Source: Variovorax sp. YR752
Lineage (GTDB): Bacteria; Pseudomonadota; Gammaproteobacteria; Burkholderiales; Burkholderiaceae_C
Reading direction: 5' to 3'
Length of the DNA stretch: 32,703 nt
Assembly (NCBI GenBank): GCA_945860785.1
Contig: CAMATD010000032.1
Location: 1-32,703, forward strand
The notes beneath the pieces are model-generated. The model had not been told where the DNA came from, ran no database searches, and saw only the letters and a list, made by a program, of their open reading frames with translations. This document shows, piece after piece, positions 1-11,262 of this stretch. Numbering within the stretch: the stretch's first letter is position 1; each line of letters opens with the position of its first letter. The position numbers and the translations under genes were made by a program.

Positions 1-201
1 CTTGCCCAGCATGTCCGGGTCCTGGCCACGGAACTTGTAGTTGCTGGTCAGGGAAATGTTGCCGGTCAACAGCGGAGCGGGAGCCGCCGCTGGCGCCGCG
101 GCGGCGTCCGTCGTTGCTGCGGTCTGCGCCAGGGCAGCGCCCGACGTGGTCAATACAGTGGCCAGAACGATCAGCGCCTGGACGGCGTTACGGTGCGTCA
201 T
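1..201 (-). CDS. TorF-like putative porin, N-terminal part (runs off left edge)
   Basis: Minus-strand translation from ATG at 199-201: MTHRNAVQALIVLATVLTTSGAALAQTAATTDAAAAPAAAPAPLLTGNISLTSNYKFRGQDPDMLGK. Signal peptide followed by a 'TGNISLTSNYKFRGQ' start typical of TorF/CHP02001 porins. Confidence 0.75.
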   Translation of the reverse strand, partial: MTHRNAVQALIVLATVLTTSGAALAQTAATTDAAAAPAAAPAPLLTGNISLTSNYKFRGQDPDMLGK

Positions 202-415
202 CGGGAAACTCCTCGCAAGTGTTGTGGAACCTGAACACCCTCAAAGCAGGGAGCGTGCCAAACCGCACGAATAGCGCCTCTCAAGAGGGCGCACCCAGAC
301 CGTGGTGAGAGCCAAATCGTTACAAAGAATCTTTCGATCGGTTGCGGGCACCAGCGTGCCGCACTGCCATGGGTCAACAAAAGATGGGCGCACCATCTTG
401 GGGAGAGGAAGAGAA

Positions 416-1963
416 ATGAGTCTGTCTTTGGTGCAAAGCCGCGCTTTGCTAGGGCTGGAAGCGGCCAGTGTCACGGTCGAGGTGCATCTGGCGAACGGTT
501 TGCCTAGCTTCACGCTCGTGGGTCTGGTGGAGACCGAAGTGAAGGAAGCGCGCGAACGCGTGCGCTCGGCCATCCAGAACGCCGGGCTCGAATTTCCGAA
601 CAACAAGAAGATCGTCGTCAATCTCGCGCCCGCCGACCTGCCCAAGGATTCGGGTCGTTTCGACCTGCCGATTGCACTCGGCATCCTCGCGGCCAGCGGG
701 CAGATCGAGAGCGCACGGCTTGCCGGGCACGAGTTCGCCGGCGAGTTGTCTCTTACGGGCGAGCTGCGGCCCGTGCGCGGCGCGTTGGCCATGGCGCTGG
801 CCCTGCACACGCGCGGCGTCGCGACCCGGCTCGTGCTGCCCATGGACAGTGCACAGGAGGCCGCGCTGGTGCCCGGTGGCGAGGTGTATGGGGCTAGGCA
901 CCTGCTCGATGTGGTGCGGCAGTTCATCGCCGAAGGCGATGCGGCGGCGTCGCAACTGCCCGACGCGCCAAGCGATGGCTGGGCACGGGTTCAGCCCGCA
1001 CCGGGAACAGCCACCCCGCTCTATGCCGACCTGGCCGACGTCAAGGGCCATGCAGGCGCCAAGCGGGCACTCGAAATCGCGGCAGCCGGCGGCCACAGCC
1101 TCCTGATGGTGGGCGAGCCGGGCTCGGGCAAGTCCATGCTCGCGCAGCGCTTTGCCGGCCTGCTGCCGGCAATGAGCATCGACGAAGCCCTGGAAACCGC
1201 CGCGGTGGCCAGCCTGGGCGGCCGCTTCGCGACCGAGCGCTGGATGAACCGACCGACGTCGGCGCCGCACCATACATCCAGTGCGGTGGCACTGGTGGGT
1301 GGCGGCTCACCACCGCGGCCGGGCGAGATTTCCAGGGCGCACCATGGCGTGCTCTTCCTCGACGAGTTTCCGGAGTTCGCACGCTCTGCGCTCGAAGCGC
1401 TGCGCGAGCCCCTCGAGACCGGCACCATCACGATCGCCCGGGCCGCGCGACGCGCGGAGTTTCCGGCACGTTTCCAGCTGATCGCCGCGATGAACCCCTG
1501 CCCCTGTGGCTACCTCGGATCGGCACTGAAGTCCTGCCGCTGCACGCCGGACCAGATCTCGCGCTACCAGGGCAAGCTCAGCGGCCCGCTGCTGGACCGC
1601 ATCGACCTGCACATCGAGGTGCCCGCCGTTTCAGCACAGCAGCTGCTCGATGCACCTGCCGGCGAATCGACCGACAGCATCCGCAGCCGCGTGGTCGCGG
1701 CGCGAGAGCGTGCCATGCAGCGCCAGGGCCATTCCAACCAATCGCTGCAAGGCAGTGCCATCGACAGGCACGCCCAACTGGATGCCACGGCGCGCAAGTT
1801 CATTTACGACGCCGCCGCCAAGCTCGGCTGGTCGGCGCGCAGCACGCACCGCGCGCTCAAGGTGGCGCGCACGATCGCCGACTTGGCCTCGGCCGACGCC
1901 GTTCAGGTCGCACATGTGGCGGAGGCCGTGCAGTACCGCAGGGCGCTGCATCGCAGCGCGTGA
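416..1963 (+). CDS. comM: YifB/ComM family Mg-chelatase-like AAA+ ATPase
   Basis: MSLSLVQSRALLGLEAASVTVEVHLANGLPSFTLVGL..., Walker A GEPGSGKS, HHGVLFLDEFPEF, AAMNPCPCGYLG. Start ATG at 416 after gagagga; the ORF track start at 302 is upstream of the likely start. Confidence 0.95.
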   Translation: MSLSLVQSRALLGLEAASVTVEVHLANGLPSFTLVGLVETEVKEARERVRSAIQNAGLEFPNNKKIVVNLAPADLPKDSGRFDLPIALGILAASGQIESARLAGHEFAGELSLTGELRPVRGALAMALALHTRGVATRLVLPMDSAQEAALVPGGEVYGARHLLDVVRQFIAEGDAAASQLPDAPSDGWARVQPAPGTATPLYADLADVKGHAGAKRALEIAAAGGHSLLMVGEPGSGKSMLAQRFAGLLPAMSIDEALETAAVASLGGRFATERWMNRPTSAPHHTSSAVALVGGGSPPRPGEISRAHHGVLFLDEFPEFARSALEALREPLETGTITIARAARRAEFPARFQLIAAMNPCPCGYLGSALKSCRCTPDQISRYQGKLSGPLLDRIDLHIEVPAVSAQQLLDAPAGESTDSIRSRVVAARERAMQRQGHSNQSLQGSAIDRHAQLDATARKFIYDAAAKLGWSARSTHRALKVARTIADLASADAVQVAHVAEAVQYRRALHRSA

Positions 1964-1977
1964 AGCCCCCTGGGCCG

Positions 1978-4022
1978 CTACTTGAACTCGTGTGCCACCA
2001 CAGGCGCCGAGCGGCTGTCCTGCACCGTCACGCGCTGCCGGTAGGCCTCGAGGTCGCCGTTGCGCACCTCGATGTTGTAGATGCCCGGGCGCAGCGAGAG
2101 CGACTTGAGCGGCGGGCTCACGCCGCGGTCCGCGCCGTCGACGAACACCTGGCCCCACGGCCGGATGTTGAACTGCACCCGGCCCGTACCGGGTGATGCC
2201 GCGGGCGGCGGCGTGCCGCCCACCACCACCGGCGGCACGGTGCCGGTCGCGGTGGTCGTCGTGGTGCCGGGTGGCGTCGTGCCGGGCGCGACGGGTACCG
2301 TCGGCGACAGCCGGTTCAGTTCGGCGATGGCGTTGCGCGCCTCCCGCGCATGGAGGCCGCGCCGGTACCGGCGCAGATAGGCCTCGTAGCCTTCGCGCGA
2401 GTTCTCGGCCTGGGCCAGGTTCCAGTCCTCGACTTCGGAGGTCGACAGCGCGGGCTCCGGCGGGGTCGCGGGCGTTGCCGGCGTGGCGGCGACCGGCACG
2501 TTGTCGAGCGGCGTCAGCGGCCCTGCCGCAGGCGCGCTGCCAGGTGGTGCCGCGGGCGGCGTGGTGCCACCGGCGACAGCGCTGCCGCCAGCGGCGGGTG
2601 TGCCATCGGTCGCAGGCGGCGGGGTGGCCCCGGCGGCAGCCGACGCGCCAGTGCTCGGCGGCATGACGGCCGGCGGCGAGGCGGCGTTGGACATCGGCGC
2701 GGCAGGCGGCGGCACCGGCACCATCGCGGTCGTCGTGTCGGGCTTGCCTGAAGTCAGGCGCAGGCCGATCCAGCAACCCACCGCAACCAACGCAATCAGC
2801 AGCACGCCCACCATGCCCCACGGCGGCATCATCGATGGCTTCTTGCCCGCCGCCTCGGCCTTGCTGCTGCCACTGCCGCTCTTCGGTGCAGTGCGCGGCG
2901 GCGGCGGTGCGACAGGCTGCTTGACCTGCACCGGTTCGACAGCCGCCACAGGCGGCGAAACGAAGGCCGCTTCGTCCACCGCCTCTTCGAGCGGCGCGGG
3001 GGCCGACACGGGCGAGAACGGCGGCGGTGTTGCCGACACCGGCGCGGCCGCGATGAGCACCGTCGGCGCCGCCAGGCTGCTCACGTAGATGTCGCCGAGC
3101 TTCACGAGCCCCAGTTCGGCCGCGAAGGCGGCCACGGTCTGCGTGCGGTCCTTGCTGTGCACGGCCAGCGTGTGGTCGACCGCCGCGCAGAAGGCCGGGC
3201 TCAAATCGCTGCGGCCCATCGACGACAGCGGCACGTAGGCGTCCTGCACGCTGCGCACCACGGCCGACGGCGGCGGGTGCCCCGTGACCGCGCGGTACAG
3301 CACGGCGCCGAGCGCATAGAGATCGGTCCACGCGCCCTGCAGCAGCGTGTTGTCGTCGGCGTACTGCTCGATCGGGGAGTAGCCCGACTTCACCATCACC
3401 GCCACCTCGTCGACGAGGTCGGCAATCGATTTGCGCGCGGCGCCGAAGTCGAGCAGCACCGGCAGGTCGTCCTGCTGGATGAAGATGTTGTCGGGTGCGA
3501 TGTCGCGGTGGAAGCACTGGTTGCGGTGCAGCGTTTCGAGCGTACCGAGCAGCGGGCCCAGCATGCCGAGCAGCCAGGGCTCGGAGATCTTCGCAGGCTC
3601 TTCCTCGGCCAGGCGGCGCAGCGTGCGGCCCTTGTAGAGCTGGATCGCCATGTAGGCGGTGGAGTTCGACTCCCAGAAGCGATGCACCCGCACCAGCGCC
3701 GGATGGCTGAATTGCGCGAGCGTGCGCGCCTCGTTGATGAAGCTGCGCAGGCCCGCCTGGAAGGTGGCCGTGAGCCGCTCGGAACGCACGTGCACGCTGT
3801 TGTCGCCCACGCGGCGCGCGAGCATCGAGGGCATGTACTCCTTGATCGCGACTTCGCGTTGCAGCGAATGGTCGTAGGCCCGGTAGACGATGCCGAAGCC
3901 GCCTTCCCGATCACCTCGAGCAACTCGAACTCGTCCAGCCGGTGGCTCACGCCCAGCGGATGGGGTCTTTCCTGCGGATCGGCCGGCGGACTGCCGCCGC
4001 TGCTGCCGTGCATCGTCGTCAT
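1978..4022 (-). CDS. ppkA: T6SS-associated Ser/Thr protein kinase with TM segment and C-terminal PEGA-like domain (apparent frameshift near 3903-3909)
   Basis: N-terminus MTTMHGSS...HRLDEFELLEVIG in one frame, continuing GGFGIVYRAYDHSLQREVAIKEYMPSML...HRDIAPDNIF...LLDFGAAR in the next. TM PWGMVGVLLIALVAVGCWIGLRL; tail GRVQFNIRPWGQVFVDGADRGVSPPLKSLSLRPGIYNIEVRN. Confidence 0.9.
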
Positions 4023-4053
4023 TCATCTCCTCCTGCGGCGGGGGCCTGGTTTT

Positions 4054-4767
4054 TCATGCCCATGGCACGTGCCCCTGCGAAAACAATTTCGAAAACAGCC
4101 GTGTGTTGAGGCCGCCGCCATGGGCTGCGGTCCGCAACGGAGACCCGTCGGCCTGGTTGGTCCACCAGTAGCTGGTGCTGCCGAAGGGGTCGAAGCAGAG
4201 GGGCAGCTCCGGCCAGCCGAGACGCTGCTGGGCGGTCGCGCCAGCGGCTGTAGGTCCGAGGATCGAAAGAATGTCGTCCGACCCGCCACTGGCGGTGCGG
4301 AAGCCCTCGCGCCCCGCGGCCAATATCTGGCTGTCGAACTGATCGGGCACCACACCGTAGCGAATGGCCTGCAGCAAGGCGGTGCCGCACTGCCAGTACC
4401 AGGAGGCCGAGCCTTCGAGCACCGAGGGCCGGTAGTTCGACGCGGCCACCTGCAGGGTCACGCACACCGGGTAGTAGCGCCCCACGCGGTCGCAGCTCGG
4501 AGCCAGGCAGCCGAACTGCACCGCATCCACGCCCTGCGTCGCCGGGATGGCGAAGTTCCAGACCGGCGCCACCGCGTAGTGCCGCGTCATCGCATCGGGC
4601 CAGCGCTTGAAGCTGCCCAGGCCGTTCTGCATCCAGCGGTCCCACCAGGCCTGCAGCTCGCGCGGCATGCGGCGGTAAAGAAAGTCGCCGGCGGCGGGCC
4701 GCTTGCCGTACCAGCCGATCTGCTCGTCGACCGGAATCCATGACCTGGGTGGCATGCTGCTGTTCAT
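4054..4767 (-). CDS. tagF: T6SS-associated protein TagF (ImpM/DUF2094)
   Basis: MNSSMPPRSWIPVDEQIGWYGKRPAAGDFLYRRMPRELQAWWDRWMQNGL...; WYGK.P..GDF signature. Start lies 2 nt from the tssM stop. Confidence 0.9.
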   Translation of the reverse strand: MNSSMPPRSWIPVDEQIGWYGKRPAAGDFLYRRMPRELQAWWDRWMQNGLGSFKRWPDAMTRHYAVAPVWNFAIPATQGVDAVQFGCLAPSCDRVGRYYPVCVTLQVAASNYRPSVLEGSASWYWQCGTALLQAIRYGVVPDQFDSQILAAGREGFRTASGGSDDILSILGPTAAGATAQQRLGWPELPLCFDPFGSTSYWWTNQADGSPLRTAAHGGGLNTRLFSKLFSQGHVPWA

Positions 4768-4768
4768 T

Positions 4769-7700
4769 TCAGGATTTCCCAGGGCAGGAGAAGCTGTTCA
4801 TCTGGTTCAGGCGCAGCGGGTTGTAGACGCTGTTCGCGGTCACCGCCAGCACCACCTTCTTGCCCTGCAGATCGAAGCTCGCGTTGAACGATTCGGGGGA
4901 GCTGCCTGCCGATATCGAGGCCTTGTCGAAGAGGCGGTGCAGGGCCCACGGCCCTTCGGTCACGATGCCGCCGGCCGGCGTGCCGTTGGCGGTCGTCACC
5001 TGCATCCGCACCTGGTTGCTGTTGCGCGGGCCGGGCCACTTGACGGTGCTGGGCGCCTGCGGGCCGTGCGCGTAGCGCACCGTCTGCCCGTCGATGTCCA
5101 GCGTGAACTGGGTGATGGCGGCGTCCATGTCCTCGGGCCGGATGTCGATCGTGAACGACGGCGTGCGGCCGCCCGCCATGCCCGAGAAGAACACGTCGCG
5201 GATCGCCTGCGCCTTCTGGAACGAGTCGAGGTACGCCGAGCGCCCCGCCGCGCTGCCGTCGACGCCGCGCTTGAAGGCCCACGGGTTGACCGACGTGTCG
5301 ACCTGCGTGACGAGGTTCTTCTGGGAGAAGTCGTCCATCATCCCGCCCGGCGCGAACAGCTGTGCGAAGTCGCCCGAGGCCACGTCGCGGTTCGAGCCGC
5401 GTGTGAACGGATAGCGCCCCGCGATGGCCTGGTTGCAGAACGAGCCGATGCTGGCCGCCGCGCTCTGCCCGATATTCTGCCGCGTCACCGCAGCGGCCTT
5501 CGACGACGCGGTGGCCGACAGGTCGTTCAGCATGCCCTGGAACGGCACCGGCAGCCGGCCCGCCTCGGCCTGCACCTTGGTGACCGCATCGCTCGCCGGT
5601 GGAATGTTGCCGCTGCGCAGCGCCGTGTCGGTCGCAGTGAGGAAGGTGTAGAGCTCGTTGATGAGCGCGGCCGTCGCGTCGATGGGCGCCAGCCCGCCGG
5701 CCTTGGGCGCGGTCACCATGCGGCGCAGCGGCTCGAAGTGGTTGTCGACCAGCGACTCGGGCCGATCCCCCTGCGTGTTGCGGCGCTGACTGCCGTCGGG
5801 CTGGCCGATGAGCTGCTCGATGCGCTCGCGCGTGCTGGCCACGCGGTTCTGTGCCTGGTCGAGCAGGCTGCGCGCGGCCTCGTCGTGGTTGCGCAGCAGG
5901 TCGGTTTCGCGCGCCGCGCCGCGGATCAGGCGCGACATCGGCGACTCGCTGGTGGAGAGCACGCGCGTCATCTGGATGCTCTGCAGCAGCGAGCGGCTGT
6001 CGGCCAGCCGCACGTCGACCAGGTACTCGTCCCAGACCCGGATGTAGTCGGTGAGGTAGAGGCGCCGCACTTCGCGCAGCAGCAGCTCGCGCGAGGTGAT
6101 GTCGGTGATGCCGGGCGCACGAATCTGCAGCACCCAGCGGTCTTCCTGTTCGAGCGAGAGCGTGGTCTCAGCCATGCGCTTGTCGAAGATGTCCCAGTAG
6201 CCGCGGTAGGTGAACAGCGTGGGGATGCCGTCGGTCAGCGGCTTGCCGCTGGCGCGCCGGATCACCAGCGCCGATTCGGCGCCCGCCGCCTCGGCAATGC
6301 TGAAGGCATTGGGCGGGCTGGTCTGCAGCAGGATGCGCCGCAGCCGCGCATAGGAGCGCTGCGCCAGCGGCACGCCGGCCAGCCGGTCGCGCGTCTGGGT
6401 GACGAGGCGGTCGTCCTTGGCAAAAGGCGAAGCCACCACGCGCCCGCCGAACAGCGTCTTCAGGTGCGACTCGAGGTTGGTGCGCTGCTCGCGCGTGAGC
6501 GATGCGCCGATCTTGCGGTCCACGTCGGTGAGCAGCCAAGCCTGCAGGAAGTCGGCGTCGTAGCGCTCGGCGTCGTACAGCATGAGGTAGGCCTTGAGCG
6601 CCTCGTAGCTGTACTCGGCATCGGTCTTCGAAGCGTCGCGCAGCGACTGCTCGATGCGCTGCGCCGCCTGCGGCAGCAGCACGCTTTCGAGCGCGCGCTG
6701 GTAGACGCCGTCGGTTGCGGCCTGCAGCTTCTCGCCCTGGTAGAGCCCGAAGTGGTAGGAGACGGGCGGATCGCCGATGTCGAAATGGCCCGACTTCGGC
6801 AGGTCGCGCAGGCGGTCGAGAACCAGGAGCGAGCTCGCGATGTCGCCGCTCGAATCGACCACCGTCGGCAGCTCGCCGCGCGCCGCGGCCTTGTTGAAGG
6901 ACTTGGCGTTGTTGTCGACCTCGGCCACGTACTCCTTGTTGTTGCGCCAGCTGTTCACGCAGGCGCCCAGGAACACCACCACCAGCACGCCGATCAGGCT
7001 GTAGCCCGCGATGTCGATGGCGCGGCGGCGGCGGTACCAGCGCAGGTTGGTGCCGGCCACGCCCGCGTCGCGGAAGATCACCTGCTGCAGCAGCTCCTTC
7101 AGGAAGTAGCTCTTGCCCGGGCCCGGCGGCGGTGCCGGCGGCGCATTGACCTGCAGGTAGCGCTTGATGGCGCCCATGACGCGATCGAAGGCCGTGCCTT
7201 CCTGCGTGCCGCTCGTGAAGTACACGCCGCGCAACATCGACGCGGCCTCGAACTTCGAGGGGTTGAACACATCGGCCAGGAAGGTGCCCAGGATGTCCTC
7301 GAAGCTCGCGAACTGCTGCGGCAGCAGGTAGGCCTGCGCGCGGCGCATCTGGTCGGGCTCGGCGGCCAGCAGCTCGGGCAGGCGCTCGTCCAGGCGCTGG
7401 TGCAGCAGCTTGTATTCCTGGTGGAAACGCTCGCGCAGGTCGGCCTTGGCGCGGTCGGCCGGATTGGCCTCGATGGGGAAGGTGAAGCCCCAGACCTGCG
7501 CGCGCTCGGCGCGGCCCAGCGAGCCGAAGTACTCGTTGAAGCCGGCCAGGAGGTCGGTCTTGGTGACCAGCACATAGACCGGGAAGTCGATGCCCAGGTC
7601 GTTGCGCAGCTCCAGCAGGCGCTTGCGCAGCGCCATCGCGTGGCGGGCGCGCTGCGCGTCGTCGGCCAGCGGCAGGTGGGCGATGCTGATCGTCAGGATC

Positions 7701-8403
7701 GCGCCGTTGATGGGCTGGCGCGGGCGGAACTTCTTGAGCAGATCGAGAAAGCCCTTCCACTCGCTCTCGTCGGTTTCGCGGTTGCTCTCGTGCGTGGTGT
7801 AGCGGCCGGCGGTGTCGATCAGCACCGCCTCGTTGGTGAACCACCAGTCGCAGTTGCGCGTGCCGCCAATGCCGCGCACGGCCGCCTTGCCGAGCTGGTC
7901 GGCCAGCGGAAAGTCGAGGTCGGAGTTGACCAGCGCGGTGGTCTTTCCCGAGCCCGGCGCGCCGATGAAGATGTACCAGGGCAGCTGGTACAGGTACTGC
8001 CGGTTGAACACCGAGAGCGGCTCGCGGGCTTGCCGTCGGCGGCCTCCCCGAAGCGCATGTTCTTCAGGATGGTGGTCGCGTCGGTGAAGCCGCTTTGCAG
8101 CTCCTTGATCTCGGGCGCGTCTTCGGGCTTGGCCTCTTTTTCCTTCCTGGAAGGCGTGCGCAACTGGTTGAGCAGCTGCGCATTGAGCCGGCCCTCGCGC
8201 CACTTGCGATAGATCAGCCGAACGAGCCAGATCGCGAACATCGCGACGATGACCACGATGCGGACGAACTCGCTCTCGAGCGGCCGATAACGGCCCACGG
8301 CGACGACGGGGCCGATGATCCAGACCAGGAAGGCAATGGCGACCAGGCCGAGAAAAATCCAGAGGTCGCGGCTGACGAGAAAACGGAAGAAGGCGCGAAA
8401 CAT
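4769..8403 (-). CDS. tssM: T6SS inner-membrane protein TssM/IcmF (apparent frameshift at 8026-8028)
   Basis: N-terminus MFRAFFRFLVSRDLWIFLGLVAIAFLVWIIGP...; Walker A FIGAPGSGKTTALVNS; DTAGRYTTHES; C-terminus ...MNSFSCPGKS. N-terminal part is in a different frame from the rest. Confidence 0.95.
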
Positions 8404-9714
8404 CAGCGGGTTCCCCCCTGCGGAGCCGTCGGCGCCACCAGCAGCGTGACCTCGACGCGTCGGTTGCGCGCGCGGTTGGCGGGCGAATCGTTGGGCGCCA
8501 GCGGATCGGCATCGCCGCGGCCTTCGGGCCGCGTCATGCGCGCGCCCAGCATCTTCTTGACCGCGTCGGCGCGGGCCTGCGAGAGCTGCCAGTTGGAGGG
8601 AAAGCGCACGCTGCGGATCGGCTGGTCGTCGCTGAAGCCGCTGACCAGCACATTGCCCTCGACGGCGTTCAGCGCATCGGCCACCCGCACGAGCACCGGC
8701 GCATAGCGGTCGAGCACGCGGTCGGAACCGGAGGCGAAGAGCCCGTCGCCGCGCAGCACCACCACGCTGCGGTCGGCCTCGTCGCGCACCGTCAGCAGGC
8801 CGTCGCGGATCTCGGGTTCGAGCAAGCGCTGCAGGCGGCGCCACGACGGCGCGCGCCGTCTGCGGCAGGCGCACGGCATTGACGGCCGAGAACGCACCGT
8901 CGGAATGGCCCGCCAGATTGAAGGTGAGCACCGCGAACGCGATGACCATCAGCACCGCGGCGACAGCGCCCATGGCCCACACGGGCAACCAGTTGTGCGT
9001 GCGGCGCACCGGCGCGCTCGCGTCCTGCCAGTGCGGCGACAGCGGCACGGCGATCTCGCCGCGCGTCTGGCGAATGATCTGCAGCAGCCGCTGCTTGAGC
9101 GTTTCGAGCTGCGTGCGGCCGTTGTCGATGACGCGAAAGCGCCCTTCGAAACCCATGGCCAAGCAGAAGTAGATCAGCTCGATCAGGTGCAGGTGCTGTT
9201 GCGGGTTCTGCACCAGGCGCGACAGCAGCTGGAAGAACTTCTCGCCGCCCCAGGTCTCGTTGTGGAACATCACGAGCAGGCTCTGCGACGACCAGATGCT
9301 GCCGCCCCAGGGCGTGAGCGCCGCGGCTTCGTCGACGGCGGTGCACAGGCAGTAGCGCGCGCCGATGATCACCTCGGGTGCAATGCCGCTTTGCTGCGCG
9401 CGCGTCTCGAAGCGCCGCACTTCATCGACGAGGTGCTCGCGCAGTTGCGCGGGCGCACCGTGGTGGCCCGTGGCGCGGATCTGCGGAATCAGGTCGAGCA
9501 GCGGATTGGCCGCCGCGACGAGCGGGTTGTTGCCCGCGAGCGCCGTGTCGCCCGCATGCGGACGCCGTGCGTCATGCCATGCGGTGAAGGATTCAGGTTG
9601 CTGGCTGAGGCCGCGCGGCGTGGAGGGCATGCCACCCGAATCGCCGTTGCCGCCGCCCGGGTTCGGCGGCACGAAGCCTCCCGGACCGACAGCCATGTCG
9701 TTGACACCGTTCAT
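8403..9714 (-). CDS. tssL: T6SS protein TssL/DotU with C-terminal OmpA-like domain (apparent frameshift near 8846-8860)
   Basis: MNGVNDMAVGPGG...NPLLDLIPQIRAT...YCLCTAVDEAAALTPWG...; TM VWAMGAVAAVLMVIAFAVLTF; then, in a second frame, LLEPEIRDGLLTV...VLVSGFSDDQPIRSVRFPSNWQLSQARADAVKKML. ATGA overlap with tssM. Confidence 0.93.
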
Positions 9715-9722
9715 AGGGTCCC

Positions 9723-11099
9723 TCACGGACGGATGGCCCAGAACTCCATGGCCAGCCCTGGAAAGTCACCGGCCAGGTGCATGGCGACGCCACCTGATTT
9801 TTCGAGCTGTCGCCACATGTCGCCGCTCTTGTCGAGTTCGAAGTAGTGGTAGCCCGCGTTGTACGGAATCTGCCGCGGCGCCACCGGCAGCGGCCGCACG
9901 GTCACGCCGGGCAGCTGAAGCTGCACGAGGTCGCGGATACGTTCGACCGAACCGATCTTGACCTGCGTCGGAAAGCGCTGCTGGATGGCCTCGGCCGGCA
10001 GGTCGGCATGCACTGCGAGCACGAAGCCCGCATTGCGCACCAGCACCGGGTCGAGCATGCGGCCCACGCGCACGCCGTGGCTGTGCTCTTCGAGCTCGAT
10101 GGCGATCGCGCTCTGTTCGAGCACGGCCGACAGCGAACGCCGCAGCTCTTCCATCAGCGGGCGAATGCTCTCGTTGAGGTTGTCGTGGTCGTACACCGGC
10201 CACAGCACCGGACGGCGCGTGGGCGAGGTGTGCGTGGCGAGATGGCAGGCCAGCTTAAGCCAGTCGATGAAGAGCTGCTCCGGGTGCACCTGCACCGCCT
10301 GCTGTGCATGCCACGTGGTGGCGAGGTAGCGGTTGACCAGTTCGAGCAGCAGGAAGTCGGAGACCTCGCTCACGCCGCCGCGGCCCGGTTGGGACAAGCG
10401 CGAGGCCAGCGCCTCGGAGCGCTGCGTGAGCAGGCCGTGCAGCTCGGCGATCATGCTGCGCAGCATCGCGTGCGCCGAGGCATCGAGCACCGGCGGGATG
10501 TAGTTGGCATCGACCACCAGCTTGTGGTCGGTACGACGCTCGATCACGCGCACCGCACCGATGGCCTGCCACTCCGCGGTGAGCGACGAAGCCCGCGCAA
10601 GGCGCAGGCGCGGTGCCGCGAGCTGCAGCACCGCCGGGCCGAGGGCCACGGCATTGCCGTCGGCCACCTCGCGCTCGATCACGCCGAAACGCGCGGCCGA
10701 ACCTTCGTCCTCGGAGAAGATGACCTCTTCGCTGCCGGGCCTGCGCAGCGGCAACGCGAGCACGATGAGTTCATCGGTCAGGTCGCTCGGCACTTCATAG
10801 GGCAGCGGCGCATCTTCGGCACCGAAGGAGAACGGCGTGCCGTCGGGCAGCACACCAGCGCCGCCGAGCAGCGACACACGGCCGAGCGCATAGGCATCGC
10901 GGTCGATGTCCAGATGCAGCCAGCCCCAATAGGCGCCTTGCAGGCCCGCTGCGCGACGGGTCACATACTGCTCGACGTACCGCTCCAGTTGCTGGAAGTG
11001 CTGGGGCCGCAGGTACATGCCCTCGGACCACACCACGCGATTCGCCAATGCCTGCGGATGGGCGCCTTGTCTTCCGGCGCCCGAATTGCGAACTGTCAC
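9723..11099 (-). CDS. tssK: T6SS baseplate subunit TssK
   Basis: VVWSEGMYLRPQHFQQLERYVEQYV...; ...IPYNAGYHYFELDKSGDMWRQLEKSGGVAMHLAGDFPGLAMEFWAI. GTG start at 11097-11099 has AGGAGG at good spacing. Confidence 0.96.
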   Translation of the reverse strand: MTVRNSGAGRQGAHPQALANRVVWSEGMYLRPQHFQQLERYVEQYVTRRAAGLQGAYWGWLHLDIDRDAYALGRVSLLGGAGVLPDGTPFSFGAEDAPLPYEVPSDLTDELIVLALPLRRPGSEEVIFSEDEGSAARFGVIEREVADGNAVALGPAVLQLAAPRLRLARASSLTAEWQAIGAVRVIERRTDHKLVVDANYIPPVLDASAHAMLRSMIAELHGLLTQRSEALASRLSQPGRGGVSEVSDFLLLELVNRYLATTWHAQQAVQVHPEQLFIDWLKLACHLATHTSPTRRPVLWPVYDHDNLNESIRPLMEELRRSLSAVLEQSAIAIELEEHSHGVRVGRMLDPVLVRNAGFVLAVHADLPAEAIQQRFPTQVKIGSVERIRDLVQLQLPGVTVRPLPVAPRQIPYNAGYHYFELDKSGDMWRQLEKSGGVAMHLAGDFPGLAMEFWAIRP

Positions 11100-11262
11100 C
11101 AAAGAACCTCCTGGGGAGTGCTCACACTGAAGCGGGGAGATGCGTTTGTGAACGGCCTCCCGATCGATATGTTTTGCTCTGATGCTACACGGCGCTTCTT
11201 ACGTTTTGCACCGCTTTTCGCGCGCGAATTTCTCGCACTTTCGTACTACCGAATGCGCAAAA

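Noticed and set aside
2190-2750. GCC/GGC-rich repetitive tract considered as a mobile or REP-like element
   Set aside because: It encodes the Pro/Ala/Gly-rich linker of PpkA; low-complexity coding sequence.
4703-8212. 1169-aa plus-strand ORF opposite tssM
   Set aside because: Shadow ORF in GC-rich DNA: low-complexity His/Arg/Val/Ala-rich translation with no domain, directly antisense to a strongly supported gene.
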